Below, one piece after another: positions 50,666 to 59,212 of a DNA stretch of 64,000 nt. Position numbers and translations under genes: made by a program. Source of the stretch: Salinimicrobium sediminilitoris. GTDB taxonomy: Bacteria > Bacteroidota > Bacteroidia > Flavobacteriales > Flavobacteriaceae. A model generated the notes under the pieces. That model did not search any database. It saw only the letters and a program-made list of their open reading frames with translations, and was not told the origin of the DNA. The stretch lies in the NCBI RefSeq assembly GCF_020866905.1, contig NZ_JAIVCC010000013.1, positions 62,001 to 126,000 of the forward strand, read 5' to 3'. Within the stretch, counting starts at the first letter, position 1; the number at the start of each line of letters is the position of its first letter.

Positions 50666-51034
50666 ATGAAGGATATGAACTGCATACGTAAAGAAGCCGA
50701 TTTAGATCAGATCAAACGGTGTCAGGAGCAAATTTCCGAAGCTGAAGAGGCTGTGAGTGCCTTAACAGATAAGCTCTCCCTGGTGAGTAACAGTGTAAGG
50801 CTAAAGATTCTTTATGTCCTGCAAACAGAAGAAAGATTATGTGTGTGTGATCTAAGTGACATCCTGAACATGACCATTCCGGCAGTTTCGCAACACTTGC
50901 GAAAATTGAAGGATAGAGATTTTGTAAAAGCGGAAAAAGAAGGTCAGACCATATTTTATTCTCTTCGGAATGACCATCGGGAACTCCTTGCTCCCTTTTT
51001 CAATTTAATAATTCATCAACCTGAAGCTATATGA
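50666..51034 (+). CDS. ArsR-family metal-sensing repressor
   Basis: This 122-residue winged-helix regulator has the recognition helix region LCVCDLSDILNMTIPAVSQHLRKLKDRDFVKAEKEGQTIFYSL. The ELCVCDL-like motif carries the two cysteines typical of arsenic/cadmium/mercury-sensing members, and additional cysteines lie near the N-terminus (MNCIRK, RCQEQ). It should repress the downstream genes from the palindrome at 50625-50648. Its stop overlaps the merTP start by four bases. ATG 50675 is an alternative start. The inducing metal cannot be fixed from sequence; the mercury-type genes that follow suggest Hg(II). Confidence 0.9.
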   Translation: MKDMNCIRKEADLDQIKRCQEQISEAEEAVSALTDKLSLVSNSVRLKILYVLQTEERLCVCDLSDILNMTIPAVSQHLRKLKDRDFVKAEKEGQTIFYSLRNDHRELLAPFFNLIIHQPEAI

Positions 51035-51624
51035 AGACAAGAAACAGCTTTCTTGGAGTAGGTATTTTTACTGGTATTGCCAGTTCCCTTTGTTGTATTG
51101 CTCCCATACTTGCTATAGCAGCAGGAACAGGAAGCATTGCAGGTGCTTTTGCATGGCTGGAGCCTTTTAGATGGCCACTTGTAGCAGTTTCAATAGTTGC
51201 TTTGGGAATCGCCTGGTATTTGAACCTGAAGTCTACAGATGATGACTGCGGCTGTGAAAGCAATTCCCGATCTTCCTTTTTCCAGTCCCGTAAATTCTTG
51301 ACTGGAGTGACTGTTTTTGTTATTCTGAGCCTGGCTTTTCCTTATTATGCTGAGGCATTTTATCCTTCTGATGAAAAAGAAGTGGTTTTTGTTCAGGAAA
51401 AAAATATTCAAACGGTAGAATTCTCTGTGAGTGGTATGACCTGCACAGGCTGTGAGGGTCATGTAAAATCTGAAGTTAACAAGCTAAATGGGATTGTCAC
51501 CTGCAAAGTTTCTTACGAAGAAGGTAATACGGTTGTTGAATTCGATAGTACACGCACAAACGTTGAAGAAGTAAAAACGGCTATTGAACGAACAGGATAT
51601 AAAGTCACAAAAATAGAAAGATGA
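51031..51624 (+). CDS. merTP: Mercuric transport protein MerTP (MerT-MerP fusion)
   Basis: This 197-residue protein joins a membrane part similar to MerT to a MerP-like HMA domain. The MerT part has the cysteine pair in SSLCCIAPILAIAAG (about residues 20-34) on the first membrane segment, followed by two more membrane segments. A cytoplasmic CGCES region precedes the third. The HMA domain near the C-terminus has the metal site GMTCTGCEGHV (about 136-146). It imports Hg(II) or a similar thiophilic metal into the cytoplasm for reduction. It overlaps its neighbours by four bases on both sides. Confidence 0.9.
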   Translation: MKTRNSFLGVGIFTGIASSLCCIAPILAIAAGTGSIAGAFAWLEPFRWPLVAVSIVALGIAWYLNLKSTDDDCGCESNSRSSFFQSRKFLTGVTVFVILSLAFPYYAEAFYPSDEKEVVFVQEKNIQTVEFSVSGMTCTGCEGHVKSEVNKLNGIVTCKVSYEEGNTVVEFDSTRTNVEEVKTAIERTGYKVTKIER

Positions 51625-52970
51625 TGAAGCAATATGATGTGATAGTAATAGGTTCGGGCATGTCTGGTATGACAGTTGCCAACAAATGTGCGTCTAAAGG
51701 ATTAAAAGTTGCTGTGACAGATGAATTACCCTATGGAGGAACTTGTGCGCTTCGGGGATGTGACCCAAAAAAAATAATCATTGGTGCTACCGAAGTGAGA
51801 GACTTCGCTCAAAGATTGGCGGGAAAAGGCATTGATACTGTTCCTGAAGTTAACTGGAAAGACGTCATCGCTTTTAAGCAGGAATTCGTAGATGCCATGC
51901 CCGGGAAAATCGAAAAAGGATACAAACACAATGATATAGACACCTATCACGGTGCAGCCCGCTTTATAAGAAATGATTCAGTTGAAATTGAATCGCAAAT
52001 TTTAAAAGGCGATAAAATTGTTATCGCCACAGGAGCCAGACCACGTACATTAAATTTTGAAGGCGGTAATTACGCTTTGACCAGTACAGATTTTCTCAAC
52101 CTGAAGGAGCTGCCAAATTCCATGATCTTTATAGGCGGCGGTTATATTGCCTTTGAATTTGCACATATCGCCAGGCGATGTGGGGCCGAAGTTACCATAG
52201 TACACCGGGGAACCAGACCTTTAGAAAATTTTGACAAAGATATAGTTCAGCATTTGTCCGAAGCAACACAGAAGATGGGCATAAAATTAGTGCTTGAAAC
52301 AAACGTAACCGGAATCAAAAAAGAAACAAAAGGTTTTACTGTTGTTGGTGAAAAAAATGGTTCTGAAGTAGAATTTATGGCTGAAGCAGTTTTTAACAGT
52401 GCAGGAAGAGTGCCTCATATTAATGATCTGGATCTTAAGGCTGGATCTGTTGCTTCAAACAAAAGGGGTATTGAGATCAATGAGTTTTTACAGAGCACTG
52501 CAAACCCCAAGGTGTATGCTGCCGGAGACGCTGCCGACAGCAATGGACTTCCGTTAACTCCGGTAGCCGTTTATGAAGGTCATATTATTGCTTCCAATAT
52601 TATAAAAGGAAATAGCAGAAAGGCAGAGTATCCACCCATGCCCTCAGTGGTCTTCACCTTACCGCCTATGGCTTCAGTAGGTTTAACAGAAGAGGAAGCC
52701 AAAAAGACCGGAATGAATGTAAAAGTAAATAGCAAAGCGGTCCCGGAATGGTTTAATGCGAAGCGACTAAACACCGAAGAGTATGCATTCAAGACCATCA
52801 TAAACACCGATAGTGGAACTTTAGTAGGTGCACATTTAATTGGTCCGGGAGTTGAGGAAACAATTAATTTTTTCTCTCTTGCTATTTACAAATCGATACC
52901 AGTTCAAGATTTAAAGAAAATGATATATGCGTATCCCACAATGGGTTCGGATATCACATCAATGTTATAA
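51621..52970 (+). CDS. FAD-dependent pyridine nucleotide-disulfide oxidoreductase, MerA-like
   Basis: This 449-residue flavoprotein of the glutathione reductase/mercuric reductase superfamily has the FAD-binding VIGSGMSGMTVANKC, the redox disulfide GGTCALRGCDPKK (a CxxxxC pair), the NADPH-binding FIGGGYIAFEFAHIARR and the second FAD contact YAAGDAAD. It lacks the N-terminal HMA domain and the C-terminal vicinal cysteine pair that classical MerA uses to bind Hg(II). The usual HxHPT is changed to AYPT. It may still reduce mercury, or it may reduce another disulfide or metal. It is encoded between MerTP and the GDCCVxC gene. Confidence 0.82.
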   Translation: MMKQYDVIVIGSGMSGMTVANKCASKGLKVAVTDELPYGGTCALRGCDPKKIIIGATEVRDFAQRLAGKGIDTVPEVNWKDVIAFKQEFVDAMPGKIEKGYKHNDIDTYHGAARFIRNDSVEIESQILKGDKIVIATGARPRTLNFEGGNYALTSTDFLNLKELPNSMIFIGGGYIAFEFAHIARRCGAEVTIVHRGTRPLENFDKDIVQHLSEATQKMGIKLVLETNVTGIKKETKGFTVVGEKNGSEVEFMAEAVFNSAGRVPHINDLDLKAGSVASNKRGIEINEFLQSTANPKVYAAGDAADSNGLPLTPVAVYEGHIIASNIIKGNSRKAEYPPMPSVVFTLPPMASVGLTEEEAKKTGMNVKVNSKAVPEWFNAKRLNTEEYAFKTIINTDSGTLVGAHLIGPGVEETINFFSLAIYKSIPVQDLKKMIYAYPTMGSDITSML

Positions 52971-52980
52971 AAAATCGATA

Positions 52981-53193
52981 ATGGAGACAATTTTAAAGTC
53001 TATTCTCACTTGCCCGAACTGCAATGTATCCAAGAAAGAAACCATGCCTACAAATGCATGCCAATTCTTTCACGAATGCGCCAGCTGTGGAACCGTAGTA
53101 AAGCCATTGGAAGGTGATTGCTGTGTTTTTTGCAGTTACGGCTCTGTACCGTGTCCACCAATTCAACAGGCGCAGTCATGTTGTGGCAAATGA
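52981..53193 (+). CDS. GDCCVxC domain protein
   Basis: This 70-residue cysteine-rich protein has ten cysteines: CPNC near the N-terminus, ACQFFHECASCGTVVKPL, the family signature GDCCVFCSYGSVPCPPIQ and a final SCCGK. The family (GDCCVxC domain, sometimes with selenocysteine) is found next to mercury- and other metal-resistance genes and has no known biochemical role. Here all positions are cysteine, with no in-frame UGA. I choose the ATG at 52981, since an upstream frame from 52927 overlaps the preceding gene without support. It follows the MerA-like gene by 10 bp. Confidence 0.85.
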   Translation: METILKSILTCPNCNVSKKETMPTNACQFFHECASCGTVVKPLEGDCCVFCSYGSVPCPPIQQAQSCCGK

Positions 53194-53244
53194 AAATTAT
53201 AACCAATTAGAAATTCTATAAGCTTTCCTTCTAAGTTCTTTTTT

Positions 53245-53252
53245 TACCTTTG
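53245..53252 (+). promoter_or_regulatory. -7 element in front of the DUF6660 gene
   Basis: TACCTTTG matches TAnnTTTG. The GTG start codon (53257) begins four bases later, which suggests a leaderless message. It may be an internal promoter that splits the metal-resistance block. Confidence 0.5.
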
Positions 53253-53256
53253 CAAA

Positions 53257-53577
53257 GTGAAATTTTTCGCAGTCATACTATCTCTTTATTTCCTGGGGCT
53301 AAACTTTATTCCCTGTGATGACACAGCTGTATCCGAAAATCAGGATACTGTGCCCGTTAATTTGGAAGTAGATCAGGATCAGCAAGGAGACCAGCATGGA
53401 ACTTCTGATGACTGTCCTCCTTTTTGCCAGTGTCACTGCTGCCATGTGCATGTGGTGAGATTCGAAACAAGTAGCTTCGAAGTATTTGAGCCAAAAACAC
53501 CTTTTTTGACTCCCTTATTTGGGGAAAGCGCGGGCAAGGAAGTTTCCTTTTCTCACTTCCAGCCTCCCCGTATTTAA
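53257..53577 (+). CDS. DUF6660 family small secreted protein
   Basis: This 106-residue protein starts at a GTG (MKFFAVILSLYFLGLNFIP gives the signal peptide). The mature part has a cysteine/histidine cluster (CPPFCQCHCCHVHVV, about residues 63-77) suited to bind soft metals. The family is common beside Bacteroidota metal-efflux genes. It probably binds metal in the periplasm. It comes directly before the RND pump gene. Confidence 0.75.
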   Translation: MKFFAVILSLYFLGLNFIPCDDTAVSENQDTVPVNLEVDQDQQGDQHGTSDDCPPFCQCHCCHVHVVRFETSSFEVFEPKTPFLTPLFGESAGKEVSFSHFQPPRI

Positions 53578-53657
53578 TTTAGTTTTAGGATAGCTATATC
53601 CTGTTGTCACTGGCTGCTGCCAGAGAATTTGTTACAAACTGAATTAAATTATCATGT

Positions 53658-56600
53658 ATGATTAATAAGATCATTGATTTTTCGATCAATAATAAATTTA
53701 TTATTGGTCTCTTAACAGTGGTGCTCATTGGCGCAGGGATCTGGAGCGTTTTTCAGGTTCCCGTAGATGCCCAACCAGACATCACGAATAATCAGGTGCA
53801 GGTGATCACCCAGGCACCTAATTTAGGAACTGAAGACATCGAGCAGTTCGTCACCTACCCCGTGGAAATTGCCATGAGTAATTTGCCGGGCGTCACGGAG
53901 ATTCGCTCAGTTTCCAGGTTCGGACTTTCCGTTGTAACCATTGTCTTTGAAGACGACATGGGTACTTATCTCCCCAGGCAGTTAGTCGGTGAAAAACTTA
54001 ATGCTGTAAAAGATGAAATCCCCGAAGGATTTGGACAACCTGCCATGGGACCTATTTCTACCGGTCTCGGGGAAATTTATCAATACACTCTCGAGGTAGA
54101 AGAGGAATTCAAGGACGACTATTCCCCTACTGAGCTGAGAACAATTCAGGATTGGATTGTACGACGACAAATGGCTATGGTGCCGGGAGTTGTAGAAGTC
54201 AACGGTGTTGGCGGAATGATCAAGCAATATGAAGTTGCTGTGGATCCGGACGAACTAAAAGCCATTGGACTTTCCATTTCTGATGTTTTTACCGCCCTCG
54301 AAAACAATAATCAGAATACCGGCGGGGCTTATATCGAGAAGAACCACCAGGCCAACTTCATTCGGGGCGAGGGCCTTGCCCGAAGTGTGGAGGACCTGGA
54401 AAAGATCGTTGTCACCACTTCCGGCGGAGTACCTATAACAGTTTCAGACGTTGCTGATGTTCGAATAGGAAGTGCCGTGCGTTATGGAGCACTAACAAAA
54501 AATGGACAGGGAGAAGCCGTTGGCGGAATGGTCATGATGCTGAAAGGAGCCAACTCCAATGAGGTAATTGACAATGTAAAAGATAGGATCACGCAGATTC
54601 AGAAATCCCTTCCTGAAGGTGTTTCCATAAAGCCATTTTTGGATAGAAGTGAACTCATTAGTGACACCACTTCCACAGTTACAAAAAACCTGCTCGAAGG
54701 AGGACTCATTGTGATCTTTGTTCTGGTGCTGCTCCTGGGAAACTGGCGGGGAGGATTAATAGTGGCTTCAACAATTCCGCTCTCCCTCCTGTTTGCTTTC
54801 ATTCTGATGAACCTTTTTGACGTCTGGGCAAACCTGATGAGCCTTGGGGCAATAGATTTTGGGATCATAGTCGACGGAGCCGTGATCATTGTAGAAAGTA
54901 CTGTTTTTACTATTCATCAACGCATGAAGAAAAGAGGAGAGTTGAACAAGACTGAGAGAAATTCGATAGCCTCCTCTTCTGCAAAAAAGATGATGAATTC
55001 TGCCTTTTTCGGACAGCTCATTATTCTCATCGTTTTTCTGCCAATCCTCGCCCTGGAAGGGGTTGAAGGAAAGATGTTCAAGCCAATGGCACTCACCTTT
55101 ATTTTTGCCATGCTGGGTGCTATGATCTTATGCTTGACATACGTTCCAATGATCTCTGCTCTCTTTCTTAAGGAAAGTAAAAAACGAAAGAGATCCTATG
55201 GTGACAAATTTGTTGGTTGGGTTCAGAATAAATATGAGCCTCTATTAAAGAAATCTTTAAAAAGAGGAAAAATTGTCCTCGGCTCCGCTATAGCCTTATT
55301 TGCCTTGGCCGCGTTCATGTTCACCAAAATGGGAGGGGAATTTATTCCACAGCTGGACGAAGGGGACATAGCTTTTCATATCATTTTAAAACCGGGAAGT
55401 TCTCTTGACGAAGGAATTGCAACCTCTACAAGAATAGAACAGCTTCTCCTAGACGAATTTCCGGAAATAGAACAGGTAGTCACCCGTTTTGGAGTTTCTG
55501 ATGTACCAACAGATCCTATGCCTATGGACATTGGAGATAGCTTCATTATTCTAAAGGATAAAGATGAGTGGACATCTGCCGAATCAAAAGATGAGCTTAT
55601 TGCCAGGATCAAAGAAACCATCGGCATTATTCCCGGGGTTAGTTATGAATTCACGCAACCTGTCGAAATGAGGTTCAACGAACTTCTTACCGGGGTGAGG
55701 GAAGATGTTGCAGTCAAACTTTATGGTGAAGATCTGGAGGTTTTGGCAAGTAAGGCGCAGGAGATGGGTAACATTATTTCTACTGTTGAAGGAGTTGCCG
55801 ATATGAAAGTAGAGGCCACGGCAGGATTACCGCAGATCACGGTCAACTATAACAGGAATAAAACTGCGCAATACGGCTTACAGATCAAGGAGCTGAATTC
55901 CCTAATCCAGTCGGCTTTTGCAGGCGGGGATGCGGGAGTTATTTTTGAAGGAGAAAGGCGATTTGACCTGGTAGTCCGATTACAGGAAGAAGAAAGAACG
56001 AGTATTGAGAATATCAGGAATCTATACGTAACCCTGCCTTCAGGTAGCCAGATCCCGCTGAAAGAAGTGGCTGATATAAGTTATCAGCCCGGCCCGATGC
56101 AGATCAGTAGGGATAACACCAACCGTCGCACCTACGTGGGAGTAAATATCCGGAATCGTGACGTAAAGTCTGTGGTGGAAGATATTCAGAACAAACTGGA
56201 CGCTGAATTTGATTTACCACCGGGTTATTACATTCGCTACGGTGGAGCTTTTGAAAATTTCGAACGGGCAAGCAAAAGACTGCAAATTGTAGTCCCTATT
56301 GCCCTGCTCCTCATTTTCATCCTGATCTATTTTGCTCTTAAATCCTTCAAGCAAACCACCATGATCTACATAGCCATTCCACTTGCCGCTATTGGTGGAA
56401 TATTTTCTTTATGGCTGCGAGACATGCCCTTTAGCATTTCAGCCGGGGTTGGTTTCATTGTTTTATTTGGAGTGGCTGTTTTAAATGGTCTTGTACTTAT
56501 TAGCAGTTTCAATGAATTAAAAGAAGAAGGTGTGAAAAATCTAAATGAAAGGATCAGTCTTGGAACAAGAAGTAGAATCCGTCCTATTTTATTAACGGCT

Positions 56601-58004
56601 CTTACCGATGTGCTTGGATTTTTGCCTATGGCGATTTCAAGCTCGGCGGGAGCAGAAGTGCAACGGCCGCTGGCAACCGTAGTTATTGGAGGGCTGATCA
56701 CCTCTACCCTGCTCACATTGTTCATTTTGCCTATTCTCTATAAATGGGTTGAGTCAAAGTCGGGCAGTATGAAATTTAAACCCGCAACAGGTGGTTCTTT
56801 TGCAGTAATTCTTGTCCTGTTCCTTTTACCTGCCGGTCTAAAGGCACAGACAACTCAATTATCTCCGCAGGTAAGTCAGGAGGAAGCCGTTGCCCTGGCT
56901 CTTCAGAATTACCCACTTCTGAAAAATGAAAAGTTAAGAATTGACCAGGAGCAGGCAATGAAAAGATCTGCCTGGGATCTTGGGGAAACCGAAGTATTTA
57001 CGGGTGGAGAAGAGCTTGGAGAAGCAGGTGGAATATACACGACTGTTGGTGTTCAACAGAAAGGGATTGATTTGTTAGGAATACCTTCTAAGAACAAACT
57101 TTACAATAGAAGGATCGCACTTGCCGAAGAAGCTTATGATCTGTCTCAACTTCAGGTGGCACAGGAGGTCAAAATAGCCTGGAGTCGTGCCTTTTCAGCA
57201 AAACAACAGTATCTGTTATTTCAGGAACTGGATTCCCTGTACCAAAAATTAGAGCAGGCAGTTAGTCTGCGGTACGAGGTCGAAGCCATTTCGAGATTGG
57301 AAATGCTGACAGCCAAAAATAAGATCAGCCAAATATCGATTGATTTGCAACAGGCGGAAACGAATTATTTAACAGCCGTCCAAAAACTGAATCTTTGGTT
57401 GGGAAATGAAGAAAGCTATGACGTCCCGGATGATTTTCAAGGTATTCAGGAGGATGAAATTTTCCTTACCGGAGAATTACCTACGGATCATCCTCTTTTG
57501 GAAGTTTCTGAAAAGAGGGCTGCGGTGGCAGAAGCTGCTTATGCTGCAGAAAAGGCTAATTTTCTACCCGATTTCAGTGTTCAGTACGGACTTCAAAAAG
57601 TAAATGGGGCAACCGGTTTTTATAATTATCAGACGGGTATTTCTATTCCAATTCTTTCCGGAGCTGCATACGGCCAGGCTAAAGCGGCAAAAATAGAAAA
57701 GGAAATTGCACAAAGAGCTGCCGACTTTCAGAAAGACCAGATAAGAACAAATTTTGAAATTGCCTTGAGCAATTATAAACGATGGAAATCTTCCTGGCTG
57801 TTTTATAAGGATGAAGTCCTGCCCTTACTGAAGGAACAACGGGAGGGCTCATTATTTGCCTTTAATGAAGGTGCCATTGAATATGTGGCCTTTATTCAGA
57901 ACTTAGACAATGCAATGGAGTCAGAAATCAAAGCGCTCGAGGCTTTTGAAAATTACCAGATAGCCCTTGCAGAATTACAATTTTACCTAACTGGAAAAAA
58001 CTAA
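53658..58004 (+). CDS. CzcA/CusA-type heavy-metal RND pump fused to a TolC-like outer-membrane domain
   Basis: This is a 1448-residue fusion. Residues 1-1035 form an HME-type RND antiporter with 12 membrane helices: GAGIWSVFQVPVDAQPDITNNQVQV at the start, the TM4 acidic residue in MSLGAIDFGIIVDGAVIIVEST, and GVAVLNGLVLISSFNELKEEG in the second half. At about 1042-1058 a hydrophobic, signal-peptide-like segment (GGSFAVILVLFLLPAGLKAQ) follows. Residues 1060-1448 are an outer-membrane efflux domain of TolC/CzcC type (SQEEAVALALQNYPLLKNEKLRIDQEQ, EKANFLPDFSVQYGLQ). The internal segment can carry the second part across the membrane and may be cleaved. The pump exports cations such as Zn, Cd, Co, Cu or Ag. 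It is followed by its adaptor after 3 bp. Confidence 0.92.
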   Translation: MINKIIDFSINNKFIIGLLTVVLIGAGIWSVFQVPVDAQPDITNNQVQVITQAPNLGTEDIEQFVTYPVEIAMSNLPGVTEIRSVSRFGLSVVTIVFEDDMGTYLPRQLVGEKLNAVKDEIPEGFGQPAMGPISTGLGEIYQYTLEVEEEFKDDYSPTELRTIQDWIVRRQMAMVPGVVEVNGVGGMIKQYEVAVDPDELKAIGLSISDVFTALENNNQNTGGAYIEKNHQANFIRGEGLARSVEDLEKIVVTTSGGVPITVSDVADVRIGSAVRYGALTKNGQGEAVGGMVMMLKGANSNEVIDNVKDRITQIQKSLPEGVSIKPFLDRSELISDTTSTVTKNLLEGGLIVIFVLVLLLGNWRGGLIVASTIPLSLLFAFILMNLFDVWANLMSLGAIDFGIIVDGAVIIVESTVFTIHQRMKKRGELNKTERNSIASSSAKKMMNSAFFGQLIILIVFLPILALEGVEGKMFKPMALTFIFAMLGAMILCLTYVPMISALFLKESKKRKRSYGDKFVGWVQNKYEPLLKKSLKRGKIVLGSAIALFALAAFMFTKMGGEFIPQLDEGDIAFHIILKPGSSLDEGIATSTRIEQLLLDEFPEIEQVVTRFGVSDVPTDPMPMDIGDSFIILKDKDEWTSAESKDELIARIKETIGIIPGVSYEFTQPVEMRFNELLTGVREDVAVKLYGEDLEVLASKAQEMGNIISTVEGVADMKVEATAGLPQITVNYNRNKTAQYGLQIKELNSLIQSAFAGGDAGVIFEGERRFDLVVRLQEEERTSIENIRNLYVTLPSGSQIPLKEVADISYQPGPMQISRDNTNRRTYVGVNIRNRDVKSVVEDIQNKLDAEFDLPPGYYIRYGGAFENFERASKRLQIVVPIALLLIFILIYFALKSFKQTTMIYIAIPLAAIGGIFSLWLRDMPFSISAGVGFIVLFGVAVLNGLVLISSFNELKEEGVKNLNERISLGTRSRIRPILLTALTDVLGFLPMAISSSAGAEVQRPLATVVIGGLITSTLLTLFILPILYKWVESKSGSMKFKPATGGSFAVILVLFLLPAGLKAQTTQLSPQVSQEEAVALALQNYPLLKNEKLRIDQEQAMKRSAWDLGETEVFTGGEELGEAGGIYTTVGVQQKGIDLLGIPSKNKLYNRRIALAEEAYDLSQLQVAQEVKIAWSRAFSAKQQYLLFQELDSLYQKLEQAVSLRYEVEAISRLEMLTAKNKISQISIDLQQAETNYLTAVQKLNLWLGNEESYDVPDDFQGIQEDEIFLTGELPTDHPLLEVSEKRAAVAEAAYAAEKANFLPDFSVQYGLQKVNGATGFYNYQTGISIPILSGAAYGQAKAAKIEKEIAQRAADFQKDQIRTNFEIALSNYKRWKSSWLFYKDEVLPLLKEQREGSLFAFNEGAIEYVAFIQNLDNAMESEIKALEAFENYQIALAELQFYLTGKN

Positions 58005-58007
58005 AAA

Positions 58008-59183
58008 ATGAAATTTCAAACAATTTATATACTCCCGTTTCTCCTCCTATTGTCTTGCGGGGAAAATGCAGAAAAAGAGGAGAATCAGAAAGAAGAAGCC
58101 GGTGAACCTGCTAAAGCAGAAGCCGTCAAGGAAGCTATGCTTTCACAGCAGCAGTTCGATGTCCTTGATATAAAAATTGACAGCCTTACAACCAGATTAA
58201 TGAGCGGCTATGTACAGGCAAATGGAGAGCTGGAAGTCCCTCCTCAAAGTGAAGCCACAGTTACTCCTGTGATTGGAGGCAATGTATCGTCAATAGTAGT
58301 GATCGAAGGAGATGAAGTTCAGCGTGGAGATGTATTGGCCTACATTGAACACCCGGAGATCATTGAGGTACAAACGCAATATATGAATGCCTTAAACAGT
58401 CTGAATTATCAGGAAAAAGAGTTCCAAAGACAAGAAAAATTGTACGAAGCTGGAGTCGGTTCAGGGCAAATTTTTCAACGTGCCGAGGCAGAATTGGAAA
58501 GCCTCCAAGGACAGGTTGCCGGGCTTAAGGCTCAACTGCAACAACTAAATATTAATCCTGAAACTATTCAAAATGGCAACATCCAACAGAGGATTCCGGT
58601 TAGGAGCCCTATAGATGGAGCTGTCCAATCGGTCAACATCAAAACAGGCCAATTTGTACAGGCGCAGTCGGAGATGTTTCATATCATCAATACGAAAGAT
58701 GTGCATGTAGACCTCATGGTCTTTGAAAAAGATGTTGCCAAAGTAGAGAAAGGACAGAAAGTATATTTCACGATCGAATCATTACCCGGAACTGAATTGA
58801 CTGCGGAAATAATTTCTGTAAGCAAGAACTTTGAACAGGATCCCAAAGCAGTTCATGTTCATGCGGAAATCATCGACAGGCCTGAAAACCTGGTACCGGG
58901 AATGTACGTGAGAGGGCGAATTGCGGTTGACAACCAACAAACAACAGCTCTTCCCGAATCTGCCATAGTTAGAGAAGGGGGTAAATTTTATGCTTTTACG
59001 GCAGAAGAGGAAGGAGATGCATGGAGCTTTAGACCTGTAGAGGTGATTACCGGTACCAATGGAGGTGAATGGGTTGAAGTAAAGCTATTAAAAGACCTGC
59101 CGGAAGAGACAAGATTTGCCTATAATAATGCCTACTATCTAATGGCGGAGATGCAGAAGGGCGAAGGCGGACACAGCCATTAA
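58008..59183 (+). CDS. Heavy-metal RND efflux membrane-fusion (CzcB/CusB-like) lipoprotein
   Basis: This 391-residue adaptor links the inner-membrane pump to the outer-membrane channel. It has a lipoprotein signal (LPFLLLLSCGENAE, cysteine near residue 17). The barrel-sandwich half motifs are VTPVIGGNVSSIVVIEGDEVQRGDVLAYIEHPE and IPVRSPIDGAVQSVNIKTGQFVQAQSEMFHI, separated by a helical hairpin. A histidine end (EGGHSH) may bind metal. It is cotranscribed with the pump. Confidence 0.93.
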   Translation: MKFQTIYILPFLLLLSCGENAEKEENQKEEAGEPAKAEAVKEAMLSQQQFDVLDIKIDSLTTRLMSGYVQANGELEVPPQSEATVTPVIGGNVSSIVVIEGDEVQRGDVLAYIEHPEIIEVQTQYMNALNSLNYQEKEFQRQEKLYEAGVGSGQIFQRAEAELESLQGQVAGLKAQLQQLNINPETIQNGNIQQRIPVRSPIDGAVQSVNIKTGQFVQAQSEMFHIINTKDVHVDLMVFEKDVAKVEKGQKVYFTIESLPGTELTAEIISVSKNFEQDPKAVHVHAEIIDRPENLVPGMYVRGRIAVDNQQTTALPESAIVREGGKFYAFTAEEEGDAWSFRPVEVITGTNGGEWVEVKLLKDLPEETRFAYNNAYYLMAEMQKGEGGHSH

Positions 59184-59212
59184 TTATAAGTAACTTGGAA
59201 TAAACAATAGAC

